From positions 248,001-312,000 of the forward strand of contig NZ_VOUX01000003.1 in assembly GCF_008011855.1 (NCBI RefSeq): a stretch of 64,000 bases of DNA. The letters run 5' to 3'. A program made the position numbers and the translations under genes. The DNA comes from Serratia bockelmannii. GTDB lineage: Bacteria; Pseudomonadota; Gammaproteobacteria; Enterobacterales; Enterobacteriaceae. Position 1 is the stretch's first letter; every line of letters begins with the position of its first letter. Of the stretch, positions 9,630 through 19,365 are shown piece by piece. The notes below the pieces were generated by a model. The model saw only the letters and a list, made by a program, of their open reading frames with translations, had not been told where the DNA came from and did no database searches.

Positions 9630-11081
9630 CTATTTCAATGGGGAGGGTTTTACCCCCTGTGGGATAGGGCATCGATACGGCTGTTCGGCGCGTTGGTGCT
9701 CAAACTCGCTGCGGCAGCTCGCCAGCAGGGCGCTGTCGCTCAGCAGATCGATGGCGGTCGCCGCCATCACCTTGCCGGCCAGGCACATGCCCTTATGGGC
9801 GATAGCGGTGCGGCCCTGCGCCACCAGTTGCCAGGTGTGCAGAGGAGTGCCGAGTGCGAAACAGGGGCTAAAGCATTGGGCGGTTGGCGCCACCCAGCTC
9901 ACGTCGCCAACGTCGGTAGAACCGTACAGCAGGTCGTCGGACTCCACATAAGGAGCGACCTCGTCCATCAGCACCTTATCTCCCAGCAGTTGTACCCACT
10001 CGCGCCCGGCTGCGCCACCGGTGCGGGCTATGTTGAGTTTGGCGTTGCGCAGATCGTCGCGGCTCAGCGTCTGGCGGATTTCCTCGGCGAAGCGGCGTTC
10101 GGCGTCGCTGTACTCGGGCAGACCGAAATCACACAGGTTTTGATACATCGCGCGTTCAAGACTGCGGTTCGGCACATAGTTGGAGCAAGCCTTGTCGAAG
10201 CGCACGTCCATCTGAGTGTCAGTCATCAGCGCTGCGCCCTTGGCGATGTTAATCACCCGTTGGTAAATGTCCTGCGCCTGGTCGAGCTGCGGCGCGCGGA
10301 TCAGGTACAACACCTCGGCGTCGGCCTGCACCACGTTGGGGGAGCTGCCGCCGGTGTGGGTGACCGCGTAGTGCAGCCGCGCTTCCTGCACGATATGTTC
10401 GCGCAGGAAGTTGGCGCCGGTATTCATCAGCGTCACCGCGTCCAGCGCGCTGCGCCCCAGGTGTGGCGAGTTGGCGGCATGGGCGGCGACGCCCTTAAAG
10501 TGAAACGCCGCCTGAATGTTGGCCAGCGTGCTGGTGTTGAACATGCCGCTGAAGCCTTCCGGGTGCCAGGTGAGGGCGGCGTCGACGTCGTCGAACAGGC
10601 CTTCGCGCACCATAAAGGTTTTGCCGGAGCCGCCTTCTTCGCCTGGGCAACCGTAGAAGCGCAGGGTGCCGGTCAGCCGGTTCTGCTGCATCCACGCCTT
10701 GGCAGCGAAGGCGCCCGCCAGCGCGGCGGTGCCCAGCAGGTTGTGGCCGCAGCCATGGCCGTTGCCGTTTTCCACCAGCGGCTGCGGCGTGGCGCAACCG
10801 GACCGCTGGCTCAGCCCGGCCAGCGCGTCGTACTCGCCCAGCAGCGCGATAACCGGGTGGCCGCTGCCGTAGCTGGCGATAAACGCCGTCTCGATGTCGC
10901 CCACACCGCGTTCGACCGAGAAGCCTTCCTGTTCCAGCGCATCGGCCAGCAACGTGGCGGAATAGGTCTCGTTGAAGCGCGTTTCCGGGTGATCCCAAAT
11001 CGCGTCGCTCAGCGTGCTGAAGCGGGGTTGACGTTGGTCAATGTAGTCGTCGATAAATGCCTGCAGTTCTGAGTTGCTCAT
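9630..11081 (-). CDS. abgB: p-aminobenzoyl-glutamate hydrolase subunit B
   Basis: Zinc-dependent M20D peptidase subunit, 483 residues, that forms the AbgAB hydrolase releasing p-aminobenzoate and glutamate. Metal-site motifs GEYDAL (82-87) and HGCGHN (109-114) and the lid-domain region are visible. It starts inside the abgA stop (4-nt overlap) and is followed by abgT, giving uptake and cleavage from one transcript. Confidence 0.94.
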   Translation of the reverse strand: MSNSELQAFIDDYIDQRQPRFSTLSDAIWDHPETRFNETYSATLLADALEQEGFSVERGVGDIETAFIASYGSGHPVIALLGEYDALAGLSQRSGCATPQPLVENGNGHGCGHNLLGTAALAGAFAAKAWMQQNRLTGTLRFYGCPGEEGGSGKTFMVREGLFDDVDAALTWHPEGFSGMFNTSTLANIQAAFHFKGVAAHAANSPHLGRSALDAVTLMNTGANFLREHIVQEARLHYAVTHTGGSSPNVVQADAEVLYLIRAPQLDQAQDIYQRVINIAKGAALMTDTQMDVRFDKACSNYVPNRSLERAMYQNLCDFGLPEYSDAERRFAEEIRQTLSRDDLRNAKLNIARTGGAAGREWVQLLGDKVLMDEVAPYVESDDLLYGSTDVGDVSWVAPTAQCFSPCFALGTPLHTWQLVAQGRTAIAHKGMCLAGKVMAATAIDLLSDSALLASCRSEFEHQRAEQPYRCPIPQGVKPSPLK

Positions 11082-12394
11082 GCTCCGCTCCCGAATGTCG
11101 GCAGGTTCAGCGCCAGCGACGCCAGCGTTTTCACCGCCACCGCCATCACCTGTTCGTTGAAGTCGAATTTCTCGTTATGGTGCCCGGCGCTCAGCTCGGT
11201 GCCGAAAATGACGTATGAGGCCTGGCCGCCGCGGGATTTCACCCGTTCCATCATGTAGGTGGCGTCTTCTGAACCCGCCGCCTGTTCGCGGCGATCGACC
11301 ACCGAGGTCAGCTCGGTTATCTGCTGCGCCTGGCGGCGGATATAATCCACCCACGGTTGGGTCGGTTTGCTGCTCTGCGCCGCGCCCATCAGCGCGATGT
11401 CGCAGGCGACGCCGTGCATTTTGGCGGCGCCTTCGATGGCGTTCAGGGCCTGCTGATAGACGAACGTGTTGATCTCATTGGTGGCGCCGCGCGTCTCCAC
11501 CTTCATAAACGCCCGATCGGCGATCACGTTGCGGCCGGTGCCGGCCTGCAGCACGCCGACATTGATGCGTGAGCTGCCTTCGCTGTGGCGCGGGATGGCG
11601 TAAAGCCCTAGCGCAGCCTGCGCCGCCGCCAGCAGTGCGTTGCGACCGTCTTCCGGCTTGGCGCCGGCGTGGGAGGCGACGCCGCGGAAGGTAACGTCCA
11701 GCTTGCTGGTGGCCATAAAGCTGTCGCTGCCACATACCAGCTCACCGGCCGGCACGCCGGTGCCGATATGCACCGCGGTGAAGAAATCGACGTCGTCCAC
11801 CACGCCGGCCTCCACCATCGATTTTGCGCCGCGTGTGCCTTCCTCCGCCGGCTGGAAGATCAATTTGACGGTGCCGCTAAGCAGGGACTCCAGGCTTTTG
11901 AACACGTGCGCCAGCCCCAGGCCGATGGTGGTATGGCCGTCATGACCGCATGCATGCATCATGCCGCTGTTGCAAGAGGCGAAGCCTTCACTGAACGGCA
12001 GGTGTTCGGGTTCCAGCAATTCGTTGAGATCGAGGGCGTCCATATCCACGCGGTAGGCGATAGTCGGGCCGGGGCGGCCGGTATCGAGCGTTGCGACGAT
12101 GCCGGCGAAGCCGCCGGAAAAATGCGGCAACCATTTTTCCAACGCGCCCTGATTGCGGGCGCGCAGTTCCTGCGCCTCCAGCTCATCGGACGAGGGTAGT
12201 CCCATGCGCGCCTCGGCCTTGATGACCTCGCGGCCTAGCTGCAGGCGGTAACCCAGCCGATCGAGTTCTTCCGCCACCAGGGTGGCGGTGCGGAACTCAA
12301 ACCAGCCGGATTCGGCATAGCGGTGGAAGTCGCGGCGCCAGGCCTGCAATTGCGGGTACAGATCGGCCACCAACATCGAAAGCGAATTAGTCAT
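11078..12394 (-). CDS. abgA: p-aminobenzoyl-glutamate hydrolase subunit A
   Basis: Partner subunit of AbgB, 438 residues, M20D amidohydrolase fold. Shows YRVDMDAL (114-121) and the metal-binding [10 protein letters not shown] (146-155). First gene of the abgABT unit and divergent from abgR across a 272-bp gap, which should hold the regulated promoter. No clear LysR box was identified there by eye. Confidence 0.94.
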   Translation of the reverse strand: MTNSLSMLVADLYPQLQAWRRDFHRYAESGWFEFRTATLVAEELDRLGYRLQLGREVIKAEARMGLPSSDELEAQELRARNQGALEKWLPHFSGGFAGIVATLDTGRPGPTIAYRVDMDALDLNELLEPEHLPFSEGFASCNSGMMHACGHDGHTTIGLGLAHVFKSLESLLSGTVKLIFQPAEEGTRGAKSMVEAGVVDDVDFFTAVHIGTGVPAGELVCGSDSFMATSKLDVTFRGVASHAGAKPEDGRNALLAAAQAALGLYAIPRHSEGSSRINVGVLQAGTGRNVIADRAFMKVETRGATNEINTFVYQQALNAIEGAAKMHGVACDIALMGAAQSSKPTQPWVDYIRRQAQQITELTSVVDRREQAAGSEDATYMMERVKSRGGQASYVIFGTELSAGHHNEKFDFNEQVMAVAVKTLASLALNLPTFGSGA

Positions 12395-12666
12395 AGTGAT
12401 ATCTCATAAGTTATCGCGCGCTGGATTGCTCCAGGCAGCAGTTATGCTCTGAACTGAAATCAGACGGTGATGCTCTTGCAAATAAAAAGGTGTATTTGGT
12501 TACTAACTGCCGTGAATGGCGCTTATTGGCGCAGAAAATGCGCTTAATTAAGCGAAATAAGAATTTGGTTATTTATTATGTTTTTTCCGAATGTACACAA
12601 TGGAATCTGGCTAAATAAGATGCCAATATCTTGCTATTGATAAATAACGGTTATCGCCTTTCGCCT

Positions 12667-13563
12667 ATGCCAGCCTCGATAAAATTGCACCAATTACGTG
12701 CATTTGTGGACGTTAGCCGCCAGGGCAGCATCCGCGCCGCTAGCCGTACCTCACGCCTTTCCCAGCCTGCACTGACCAAAGCCATTCAGGAGCTGGAAGA
12801 GGTGCTGGGCGCCAAGTTGTTTATTCGCCGTAGCCAGGGTGTGGTATTGACCGACTGTGGCGATAACTTTTTCCAGCATGCCAGCCTGATCCTTGAGGAG
12901 CTGCGGGTGGCGCAGGAAGATATCCAGCAGCGGCTGGGGTTGGCGGGCGGCACGGTGAATATCGGCGTTGGTGGCAGCATTGCGCGCACCGTGATGCCGC
13001 AGGTGGTCACTCAGTTTCATCGTGAGTATCCCAACGTGAAGGTGCGCATCGTCGAGGGGCAGCTGGTGTCGATGATCCCTGAACTGCGTCAGGGCGAGCT
13101 GGATTTTACCGTCAATACCTACTACCCCAGCAGCCTCGACAACGAGTTGCAGTACGAACGGCTGATGGAAAAAGAGTATCGGGTGGTGGTACGTAAAGGG
13201 CATCCGATGGAAGGGGCAACCTCGCTGAAACAGCTGCAGCACTGCGACTGGACCATGCCGACGCCGAAAGGCAGTTATTACCGGCTATTGCACGATCTGT
13301 TCGGGGACTTGGGCATGGCGCCGTCGATCAGCGTGACCTGCGAGACCTTTATGGCCTGTACCAGCCTGGTGGCGCAGAGCGATTTTGTCAGCATTCTGTC
13401 GGTGGACGTGATTTCGGATCCGATTCTGGGCAAGCATTTGGTGCCGCTTGAGCTGGAAGAGAGTTTGCCGAAAGCGACGTTTTATCTTATCCAACGCAAG
13501 GACACCACCTTGACGCCGATGGGCGCGCACTTGGCGCGCCTGTTTCGTCTTTACTGTCGGTGA
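12667..13563 (+). CDS. abgR: LysR-family regulator of the abg operon
   Basis: 298-residue LysR-type activator. A winged helix-turn-helix (about 15-65; LHQLRAFVDVSRQGSIRAASR) precedes a type-2 periplasmic-binding-protein effector domain. It aligns along its length with E. coli AbgR, including NIGVGGSIARTVMP and VEGQLVSMIPELRQGELDFT. An upstream in-frame ATG at 12631 exists, but the start at 12667 matches the E. coli N terminus. Divergent from abgABT, the usual LysR arrangement. Confidence 0.92.
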   Translation: MPASIKLHQLRAFVDVSRQGSIRAASRTSRLSQPALTKAIQELEEVLGAKLFIRRSQGVVLTDCGDNFFQHASLILEELRVAQEDIQQRLGLAGGTVNIGVGGSIARTVMPQVVTQFHREYPNVKVRIVEGQLVSMIPELRQGELDFTVNTYYPSSLDNELQYERLMEKEYRVVVRKGHPMEGATSLKQLQHCDWTMPTPKGSYYRLLHDLFGDLGMAPSISVTCETFMACTSLVAQSDFVSILSVDVISDPILGKHLVPLELEESLPKATFYLIQRKDTTLTPMGAHLARLFRLYCR

Positions 13564-13593
13564 TACCGAAGCCCCATCGGGGGCCTGGGTATC
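13562..13593. terminator. Hairpin between convergent abgR and the FecA-like receptor gene
   Basis: Nested inverted repeat GATACC...GGTATC enclosing GCCCC/GGGGC. It spans both stop codons of the converging genes. No T run follows on either side, so termination is only suggested. Confidence 0.45.
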
Positions 13594-15715
13594 AGAAGGC
13601 GATCGACCCCTGCACGAAGAAGGTGCGTGGTTCGCCGACGTACTTGCCGAAGTTATTGTCGTTGGAGCGGGTAAAGTAGCGCTGATCGAACAGGTTTTTT
13701 ACCCCGGCGCCCAGCGTCAGGTTCGACAGCTGCGGCCCGAAGTTATATTCCCCGCGCATATTCCACACCATGTAACCGGCGATGTTGCCGAACTGGCCAT
13801 CGGCGCTTTCCTGCGTGATGTACTCCGGCCCGGTGCCCGGCGAATGCTGTTTCGACTGCGCATAACCGTCCAGATTCCATACCCAGCTGCCGGTGGCGTA
13901 ACGCGTGCCGACGGTATAGACCTGGCGCGAGTAGAACGGCAGATCTTTACCGGCGAAGTCGCCCTTGTCGGTGCTGGCTTTGGTGTAGGTATAGCTGGTG
14001 TAGACGCTGGCGCCGTCGAGCGCCCGATTCAGCTCGCTGAGATCGTAGCTGAGCGCCAGCTCGATGCCTTTGTGCTTGGTGGCGCCCATGTTGGTCCAGC
14101 CCACGTCGTTGCTGATGTACTGCAGCTGGTTATCGAAGTCGATGTAGAACAGCGTGGCCTCGGCCTTGACCACGGTGTCGTCGTAGCGGGTGCCGAACTC
14201 ATAGGTGCGCGCTTTTTCCGCCGTCAGCCCCGGCGCCGGCTGGTTGCCGTTGCCGCCTTTGGTCAGTTGGAAATACTGCATGCTGCCGAACGAGGTGTTG
14301 GCGTTGGCGAACAGTTTCCAGGCGTCGGACAGGTGGTACATCACGTTCAATGACGGCAGCGGCTCGCTGTAGCTTTTCTCGCGGCTGATGTTGTTGAACG
14401 AATCGTCCACGTGGGTGCGAATGCTTTCATAACGCAGGCCCGGCGTGACCGTCCAGTTGCCGACGTTAATGGTGTCGTCGATATAGAACGCGTTGGCTGC
14501 GGTACCGCCGGAGGTATGCTGGTAATAGTCCGGGGTATCCGGCGTCGAGCCGATATTCGCCGGATTATACCAGGCGGAACGCGATGCTTTTTCGTCCATG
14601 GTTTCATTCAGATAGCGGTAACCGAGGGTGATCTCGTGCGCCATATTCCAGAAGCGAAACAGCTGCGAATAGCTTGGTTCGATCGCCCAGGTTGAATAGT
14701 GGCGCGGATAGGAGACCATGCGCCGCTGGCCCGCGTTTTTGCCGGTGCCTTCCGATTCGATGTTGCTGCCGCGGTAGCTGTCGGTGAAGTAGGTCAACAC
14801 TTCGAACTGCTTGTCGTCTTCCTGATGTTTGTATTTGAACGACATATCCTTGCGGCGGCCTTCGAACTGATCCCACGGCCGCGTGGACTGGAACGGGTTC
14901 TGCGCGTATTGCGCGCTGCTCAGCCCGCCCGGCATGCCGGCTTTGGCGTCGTAGTAGTGGAAATTGGCCAGCAGTTCGTCGCGATCGGTGAACGCATAAC
15001 GCGTTTTCAGCATGAAATCGTCGATGTCGGTGTTGTCGTTGTTGTCGCGGTAGCCCTGGCCGTGCAGGCCGGAATAGAGCAGCTCGGCGCCGAGGCCGTT
15101 GTCTGCGGTGCCGCCCACGGAGGCGCTGGTCAGGGTCTTCAGGCCGCCGTGGCTGGCGCCCTGGGTTTGTACGCTGGCGGTGCCGCCAAACGTTTTGGGA
15201 ATGTCGCGGGTAACGAAGTTGATCACGCCGCCGACGTTTTGCGGCCCGTAGCGCACCGCACCGCCGCCGCGCACCACGTCCACCGATTGCAGGTTACCGA
15301 TCGATAGCGGCGCCATCGACAGCTGCGGCTGGCCGTAAGGCGCAACCGCCAGCGGGACGCCATCCATCAGAATGGTGGAGCGCGGAGAAAGACGCGATGT
15401 CAGGCCGCGCACGCCGACGTTGAGCGAAATATCGCTGCCGCCGGTGCCGTTGCTGTCGCGCACCTGCACGCCGGGTATGCCGCGCAGGCTGTCGGCGATG
15501 GTTTGGTCGCCTTGTTCGTGCATCTGCTGCTGGGTGACGATGGAACGCGCGCCCGGATGGTTGAGCAGCACCGAACTGGTATCAGGGTTGTCCAGCCAGT
15601 TGCCGACGACGGTCACGGTGTCGGTATCGTTCTGAGATGAGTTATCAGTAGCAAGGACAGGGAATGCGACGGCGATGGAAGCCGTCAGCAGGGAAAGCCG
15701 AAAAAGAGGTGACAT
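13592..15715 (-). CDS. FecA-like TonB-dependent iron-chelate receptor
   Basis: Outer-membrane receptor of 707 residues. Signal peptide (1-22), TonB-box-like DTVTVVG (32-38), plug domain (about 50-170) and 22-stranded barrel ending in Phe. It is clearly homologous to E. coli FecA: the plug shares RSTILMDG, APYGQPQLS and VDVVRGGGAVRYGPQ, and the barrel shares PGGLS and ESADG. It lacks the roughly 80-residue N-terminal signalling domain of FecA, and no fecI/fecR pair is nearby, so control is probably by Fur (box at 15773). The substrate may be ferric citrate or another iron chelate. Confidence 0.9.
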   Translation of the reverse strand: MSPLFRLSLLTASIAVAFPVLATDNSSQNDTDTVTVVGNWLDNPDTSSVLLNHPGARSIVTQQQMHEQGDQTIADSLRGIPGVQVRDSNGTGGSDISLNVGVRGLTSRLSPRSTILMDGVPLAVAPYGQPQLSMAPLSIGNLQSVDVVRGGGAVRYGPQNVGGVINFVTRDIPKTFGGTASVQTQGASHGGLKTLTSASVGGTADNGLGAELLYSGLHGQGYRDNNDNTDIDDFMLKTRYAFTDRDELLANFHYYDAKAGMPGGLSSAQYAQNPFQSTRPWDQFEGRRKDMSFKYKHQEDDKQFEVLTYFTDSYRGSNIESEGTGKNAGQRRMVSYPRHYSTWAIEPSYSQLFRFWNMAHEITLGYRYLNETMDEKASRSAWYNPANIGSTPDTPDYYQHTSGGTAANAFYIDDTINVGNWTVTPGLRYESIRTHVDDSFNNISREKSYSEPLPSLNVMYHLSDAWKLFANANTSFGSMQYFQLTKGGNGNQPAPGLTAEKARTYEFGTRYDDTVVKAEATLFYIDFDNQLQYISNDVGWTNMGATKHKGIELALSYDLSELNRALDGASVYTSYTYTKASTDKGDFAGKDLPFYSRQVYTVGTRYATGSWVWNLDGYAQSKQHSPGTGPEYITQESADGQFGNIAGYMVWNMRGEYNFGPQLSNLTLGAGVKNLFDQRYFTRSNDNNFGKYVGEPRTFFVQGSIAF

Positions 15716-15772
15716 AATAATGCCTTAAGAGTTTCAGACCCGGATGTGTTTTTTTAGAAAAGACAATCTTAA

Positions 15773-15787
15773 TGATAATTATTGGCA
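15773..15787. promoter_or_regulatory. Putative Fur box upstream of the FecA-like receptor
   Basis: TGATAATTATTGGCA fits the 7-1-7 Fur model (TGATAAT-N-ATTATCA) with 12 of 14 positions. It lies 58 bp upstream of the receptor start codon. Confidence 0.65.
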
Positions 15788-15875
15788 AGTAAATAGAATT
15801 GTTACGGGATAGTTAAGTGGGTAACTAAATAATGAATGCGGGAAACAGGACCCGACTGGCGGGCCCTGCGGGAGG

Positions 15876-17012
15876 TTATTGTGGCGTAAGCCAGAAGACG
15901 CCGCTGTAATCCAGCGCGGTGAATTTCTGGTGCACCATTTCGATATCCGCTTGCGGATCAATATCTTTAAACAGCGCCGGGTGCATGAATTTGGCGATCG
16001 CTTCAACCGCGATAAAGTTGAGCGGTGTGTCGTAAAATTGATGATAAATCGCCATCACGCGTTTTTCTTTCACCGCTTTCAGCACGTTAATACCGGTACG
16101 ATCCAGCAGATGCGCCAGTTTCTTTTGGCTGGTGGCCATATCGGTGGTGTAACCCAGCGGTACCGCCAGCGTGCCGCGATGGCCACGGCTCCAGTCGGCG
16201 CCGGTCAGCAGATAGAAATCCGGGTTGCTGCTGATCACCTGCTCGACGTTCACTTCTCCGCCCATGTCTGAAAACAGCTTGCTGCCGATATTGTTGCCGC
16301 CGGCGGTATCGATGAACTGGCCGAAGCTGCCTTTGCCGAAGGTGTTGCAGCACTGTTCGCCTTTGATGCCGGCGCTGCGCTCGATGAAGACGCTGGGGCG
16401 CTGCTCCGGTTTCAGCGTGGCGACCCGCTGGCGCACCAGTTCGAGGCGTTGCTGATAGAGGCGGATAAAAGCATCGGCGTTGGGCTGCTCGTCAAACACT
16501 TTTCCCAACAGCGCCATGCTGGCGACGGTGTTGGTCAGCGGCTGCTGGCGAAAATCGATGATCAGCACTGGGATGCCGACTTTTTCCAGCTGGGTCAGCA
16601 CGCCGCTGTCTTTCAATTTGCTCAGCAGGCCGATGTCGAAAATGATCAGATCCGGTTGGCGCACCACCGCGCTTTCCACGCTGAAATCACTGGTGTAGGG
16701 GTTGTCGAAGGTGGGGATCTGCATGACCTGCGGGAATTTTTTCGCGTAGGCCTCCACCAGATCCGGCGCTTTGACCTTCAGCGAGTTGTCCCAGGCGATG
16801 ATGTTTTTCAGCGGCTCCTGCGGATGCAGAATATTCAGCGCCAGCAGCGCACGGGCATCGGCCAGGATAACGCGTTTGGCCGGTTGCGGCAGGGTGACCT
16901 GGCGGCCGGCGACATCGGTGACGACGATCGGCGCGGCTTGAGCGGTGCCGGCCAACAGCAACACACAGGCGGCCAACCAGCGGCCGGCTTTAGCGATAAG
17001 AACAGCGGGCAT
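15876..17012 (-). CDS. Periplasmic iron-chelate-type ABC substrate-binding protein (orphan)
   Basis: 378-residue type III (BtuF/FecB-like) solute-binding protein. Signal peptide 1-26 ending GTAQA, then VVTDVAGRQVTLPQPAKRVI, the classic start of iron-siderophore binding proteins. The start at 17012 is preferred over 17102 because AAGGA lies 5 nt upstream and the signal peptide begins there. No permease or ATPase gene is adjacent. It sits between the FecA-like receptor and a phospholipase C gene on the same strand. Ligand unknown; an iron chelate is the likely class. Confidence 0.85.
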   Translation of the reverse strand: MPAVLIAKAGRWLAACVLLLAGTAQAAPIVVTDVAGRQVTLPQPAKRVILADARALLALNILHPQEPLKNIIAWDNSLKVKAPDLVEAYAKKFPQVMQIPTFDNPYTSDFSVESAVVRQPDLIIFDIGLLSKLKDSGVLTQLEKVGIPVLIIDFRQQPLTNTVASMALLGKVFDEQPNADAFIRLYQQRLELVRQRVATLKPEQRPSVFIERSAGIKGEQCCNTFGKGSFGQFIDTAGGNNIGSKLFSDMGGEVNVEQVISSNPDFYLLTGADWSRGHRGTLAVPLGYTTDMATSQKKLAHLLDRTGINVLKAVKEKRVMAIYHQFYDTPLNFIAVEAIAKFMHPALFKDIDPQADIEMVHQKFTALDYSGVFWLTPQ

Positions 17013-17050
17013 GAAGATCCTTGGGTAATCGGCGAAGAACGAGAACGCAA

Positions 17051-17065
17051 TGATAAGCGATATCC
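17051..17065. promoter_or_regulatory. Possible Fur box before the binding-protein gene
   Basis: TGATAAGCGATATCC matches the first Fur half-site at 6 of 7 and the second at 4 of 7. It lies 39 bp upstream of the 17012 start, between the phospholipase gene and the binding-protein gene. Confidence 0.4.
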
Positions 17066-17098
17066 TTTCGCTTTTTGAACTCCCTTGATGCCGATAGA

Positions 17099-19243
17099 TC
17101 ATCCCTGGCCCATCAGCGGGTCGCTGACGCTGTGCTCACCGTCCTCCAGCCGCCCCGCCAGGCGACGCAGCCAGCCGGGGCCTCGCAGCGTAAGATCATA
17201 CCAGCCGCCGCTGGTGCGGGCGTCAAACGTTTGGTGGTGGCTGCCGCCCGCAGGCAGCGTAATAGGCCACGGGCCTTGCTGAGTGTAAGGGCAGCGTTCG
17301 AGGGTGACCGCTATCGCTTCGGTGCCCGGATTATTCAACTGCAGCTGCAGGCTGCGGCCCGTTGGGCGCAAACGCACTTCCGGCTGCGGCCGACTCAGGA
17401 CGCCGCGCAGCTCGCGATGAAAGCCGTTGGGGCCGAGCAGCCATAGATGGTACTCATTGTCCGCCTGCCAGTCGTCGCTGACCGCCTTGCCGGCCTCGAC
17501 GGTATAGCGGCGCGGGATTTGCGTCAGGTCTCGCCGGTCGTAGACGTGAAATACCGCTCCCTGCTCGCCGGTATTGAACAGGTTCAACGTCACGCGGCGC
17601 TGCTCGGTCGCGACGGTGGCCTCGACGTGCAGCTGGTAGGGCAGTGCGCGGGAAGGGCGCGCCAGGCGGCGTTGGTGCGGCAAACGCTGGTGGGCGGGCG
17701 ATGGCAGCGGCACCTGCGGCAGCTGTTCCTGGCGCTGGCGCAGGCCATCGGCGGCGTGGCGGCTGGTGGCGGGCAGGCTTGGCAGCGCTTCGCCGTTAGG
17801 GTCGACAAAGTTGAACGCTGAGGTGAGATCGCCACACACCGCGCGGCGCCAGGCGCTGATGTTGGGTTCATGCACCTGAAAGCGCTTTTCCAGGAATTGC
17901 AGCACCGAGGTGTGATCGAAGACCTGAGAATTGACCCAGCCGCCGCGGCTCCAGGGCGATAGCACCAGCATCGGCACCCGCGGGCCGGGGCCGTAGATGC
18001 GGCCGTCCGGCGGCGGTTGATCCTGCGAGCCGGGCGGCGCCACGTGCTGGAAGATCTCGGTGTCGAACGGCACGGTCGATTTACCGGCGAAGCTGCCGTC
18101 TTCACGTAGCGACGGTGCAGAAGGCGAAGGCATATGATCGAAAAAGCCGTCGTTTTCGTCGTAGTTGACCAGCAGGACGGTTTTGCTCCACACCTCCGGG
18201 TTATCGGTCAGCGCGTTGAGGATCTCTTGCGTGAACCAGCCGCCCTGCACCGGGCTGGAGGGATCGGGATGTTCCGAATAGGCCGCCGGCGCGATGATCC
18301 AGCTGACCTGCGGCAGTTTGCCCTGCTGCACGTCGGCACGGAATCCGGCCAGCATGGCGTCCAGATCGTTGCCGTCGGCGGCCGGCAGGGTGTTGCCGTT
18401 GCCCTTGTACAGCGGCGCGGTCGCGTTGAGCTCGTCGCGATAAGGTACGAAGGCGTTGAAGCCTTTCGGCGGCCGCGCCGGGTTGCCCACCTGAATGCTG
18501 GCGGCGCGGTATTGGCGGAAGCCCGCCAGCGGGTTGTCGGTAAAGTTGTCCGGCAGGAATTGGTACACCTTCCAGCTGACGCCGCTCGCCTCCAGCCGTT
18601 CCGGATAGGTTGTCCACTGGTAGCCGATCTCCGCCGGGCCGGGGCTGTCCCACTCGTTGACCACCACCGCCACGTCGGCGGCGGACGGGCCGTTGGTGCC
18701 GGTCCAGTGGAACAGCCGGTTGGTGTTGGTGCCGGCGTGGATAGCGCAGTGATAGGCGTCGCACAGGGTAAAGGCGTTGGCCAGTGCGAACTGGAACGGC
18801 AGCTCCTGCTGGCGGTAGTAGCCCATCGAGGCCGGCGTTTTGTAGGTGGGCCAGGCGCTCATGCGGCCGTGATCCCAGGCGGCTTGCTCATCCACCCACG
18901 AGTGCGGCGTGCCAGTGACGCGCTGTGCGTTGCCGCGTTTGCTGTCCAGATGGTAGGGCAGCACCAGCCGCTCGGCGCCCTGCTGCTGCCAGACGAGGCG
19001 ATCGCCGGGCAATGGGATGGTAAAGCGATCGCTGAAGCCGCGTACACCCGGCAGGGTGCCGAAGTAGTGGTCGAAAGAGCGATTCTCCTGCATCAGGATC
19101 ACCACGTGTTCGACGTCGCGCAGGGTGCCGGTGCGGTTATTGGCGGGAATGGCCAGCGCTTTGCGAATCGAGGCGGGCAACAGCGTGAAAGCCGATCCAA
19201 TGGCGGCGGCCCGCAGTAGGTCTCTGCGAGAAAGGTCAGGCAT
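17099..19243 (-). CDS. Tat-exported phospholipase C / phosphoesterase
   Basis: 714-residue enzyme of the bacterial phosphocholine-preferring phospholipase C/AcpA phosphoesterase family (non-hemolytic PlcN type). Twin-arginine signal SRRDLLRAAA at 5-14, then the catalytic family motif MQENRSFDHYFGT (51-63) and two C-terminal domains typical of PLC (about 520-710). It would hydrolyse phosphatidylcholine or a related phosphodiester outside the cytoplasm. No hemolysin accessory gene (plcR) is adjacent. The next gene downstream is the orphan binding protein, 86 nt away. Confidence 0.88.
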   Translation of the reverse strand: MPDLSRRDLLRAAAIGSAFTLLPASIRKALAIPANNRTGTLRDVEHVVILMQENRSFDHYFGTLPGVRGFSDRFTIPLPGDRLVWQQQGAERLVLPYHLDSKRGNAQRVTGTPHSWVDEQAAWDHGRMSAWPTYKTPASMGYYRQQELPFQFALANAFTLCDAYHCAIHAGTNTNRLFHWTGTNGPSAADVAVVVNEWDSPGPAEIGYQWTTYPERLEASGVSWKVYQFLPDNFTDNPLAGFRQYRAASIQVGNPARPPKGFNAFVPYRDELNATAPLYKGNGNTLPAADGNDLDAMLAGFRADVQQGKLPQVSWIIAPAAYSEHPDPSSPVQGGWFTQEILNALTDNPEVWSKTVLLVNYDENDGFFDHMPSPSAPSLREDGSFAGKSTVPFDTEIFQHVAPPGSQDQPPPDGRIYGPGPRVPMLVLSPWSRGGWVNSQVFDHTSVLQFLEKRFQVHEPNISAWRRAVCGDLTSAFNFVDPNGEALPSLPATSRHAADGLRQRQEQLPQVPLPSPAHQRLPHQRRLARPSRALPYQLHVEATVATEQRRVTLNLFNTGEQGAVFHVYDRRDLTQIPRRYTVEAGKAVSDDWQADNEYHLWLLGPNGFHRELRGVLSRPQPEVRLRPTGRSLQLQLNNPGTEAIAVTLERCPYTQQGPWPITLPAGGSHHQTFDARTSGGWYDLTLRGPGWLRRLAGRLEDGEHSVSDPLMGQG

Positions 19244-19330
19244 GCGTCGTTAATCTCCGTCAGTGTGCTTTGAAGATAGCCGCTGACGACGATAATGGCG
19301 AAAAATAACAGGGAGATGAAAGCGAGGAAA

Positions 19331-19354
19331 CAATGCTCCCTGGCGGGAGCATTG
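19331..19354 (-). terminator. Terminator after queF
   Basis: Perfect 10-bp stem CAATGCTCCC / GGGAGCATTG with a TGGC loop, 12 nt after the queF stop on the minus strand, followed by TTTCC. The short T run makes it moderate. Confidence 0.7.
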
Positions 19355-19365
19355 GGGGGTAACGC

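Noticed and set aside
9627..11072. 481-codon plus-strand frame opposite abgB
   Set aside because: Antisense of a clear M20D peptidase with all metal motifs; composition typical of a shadow frame.
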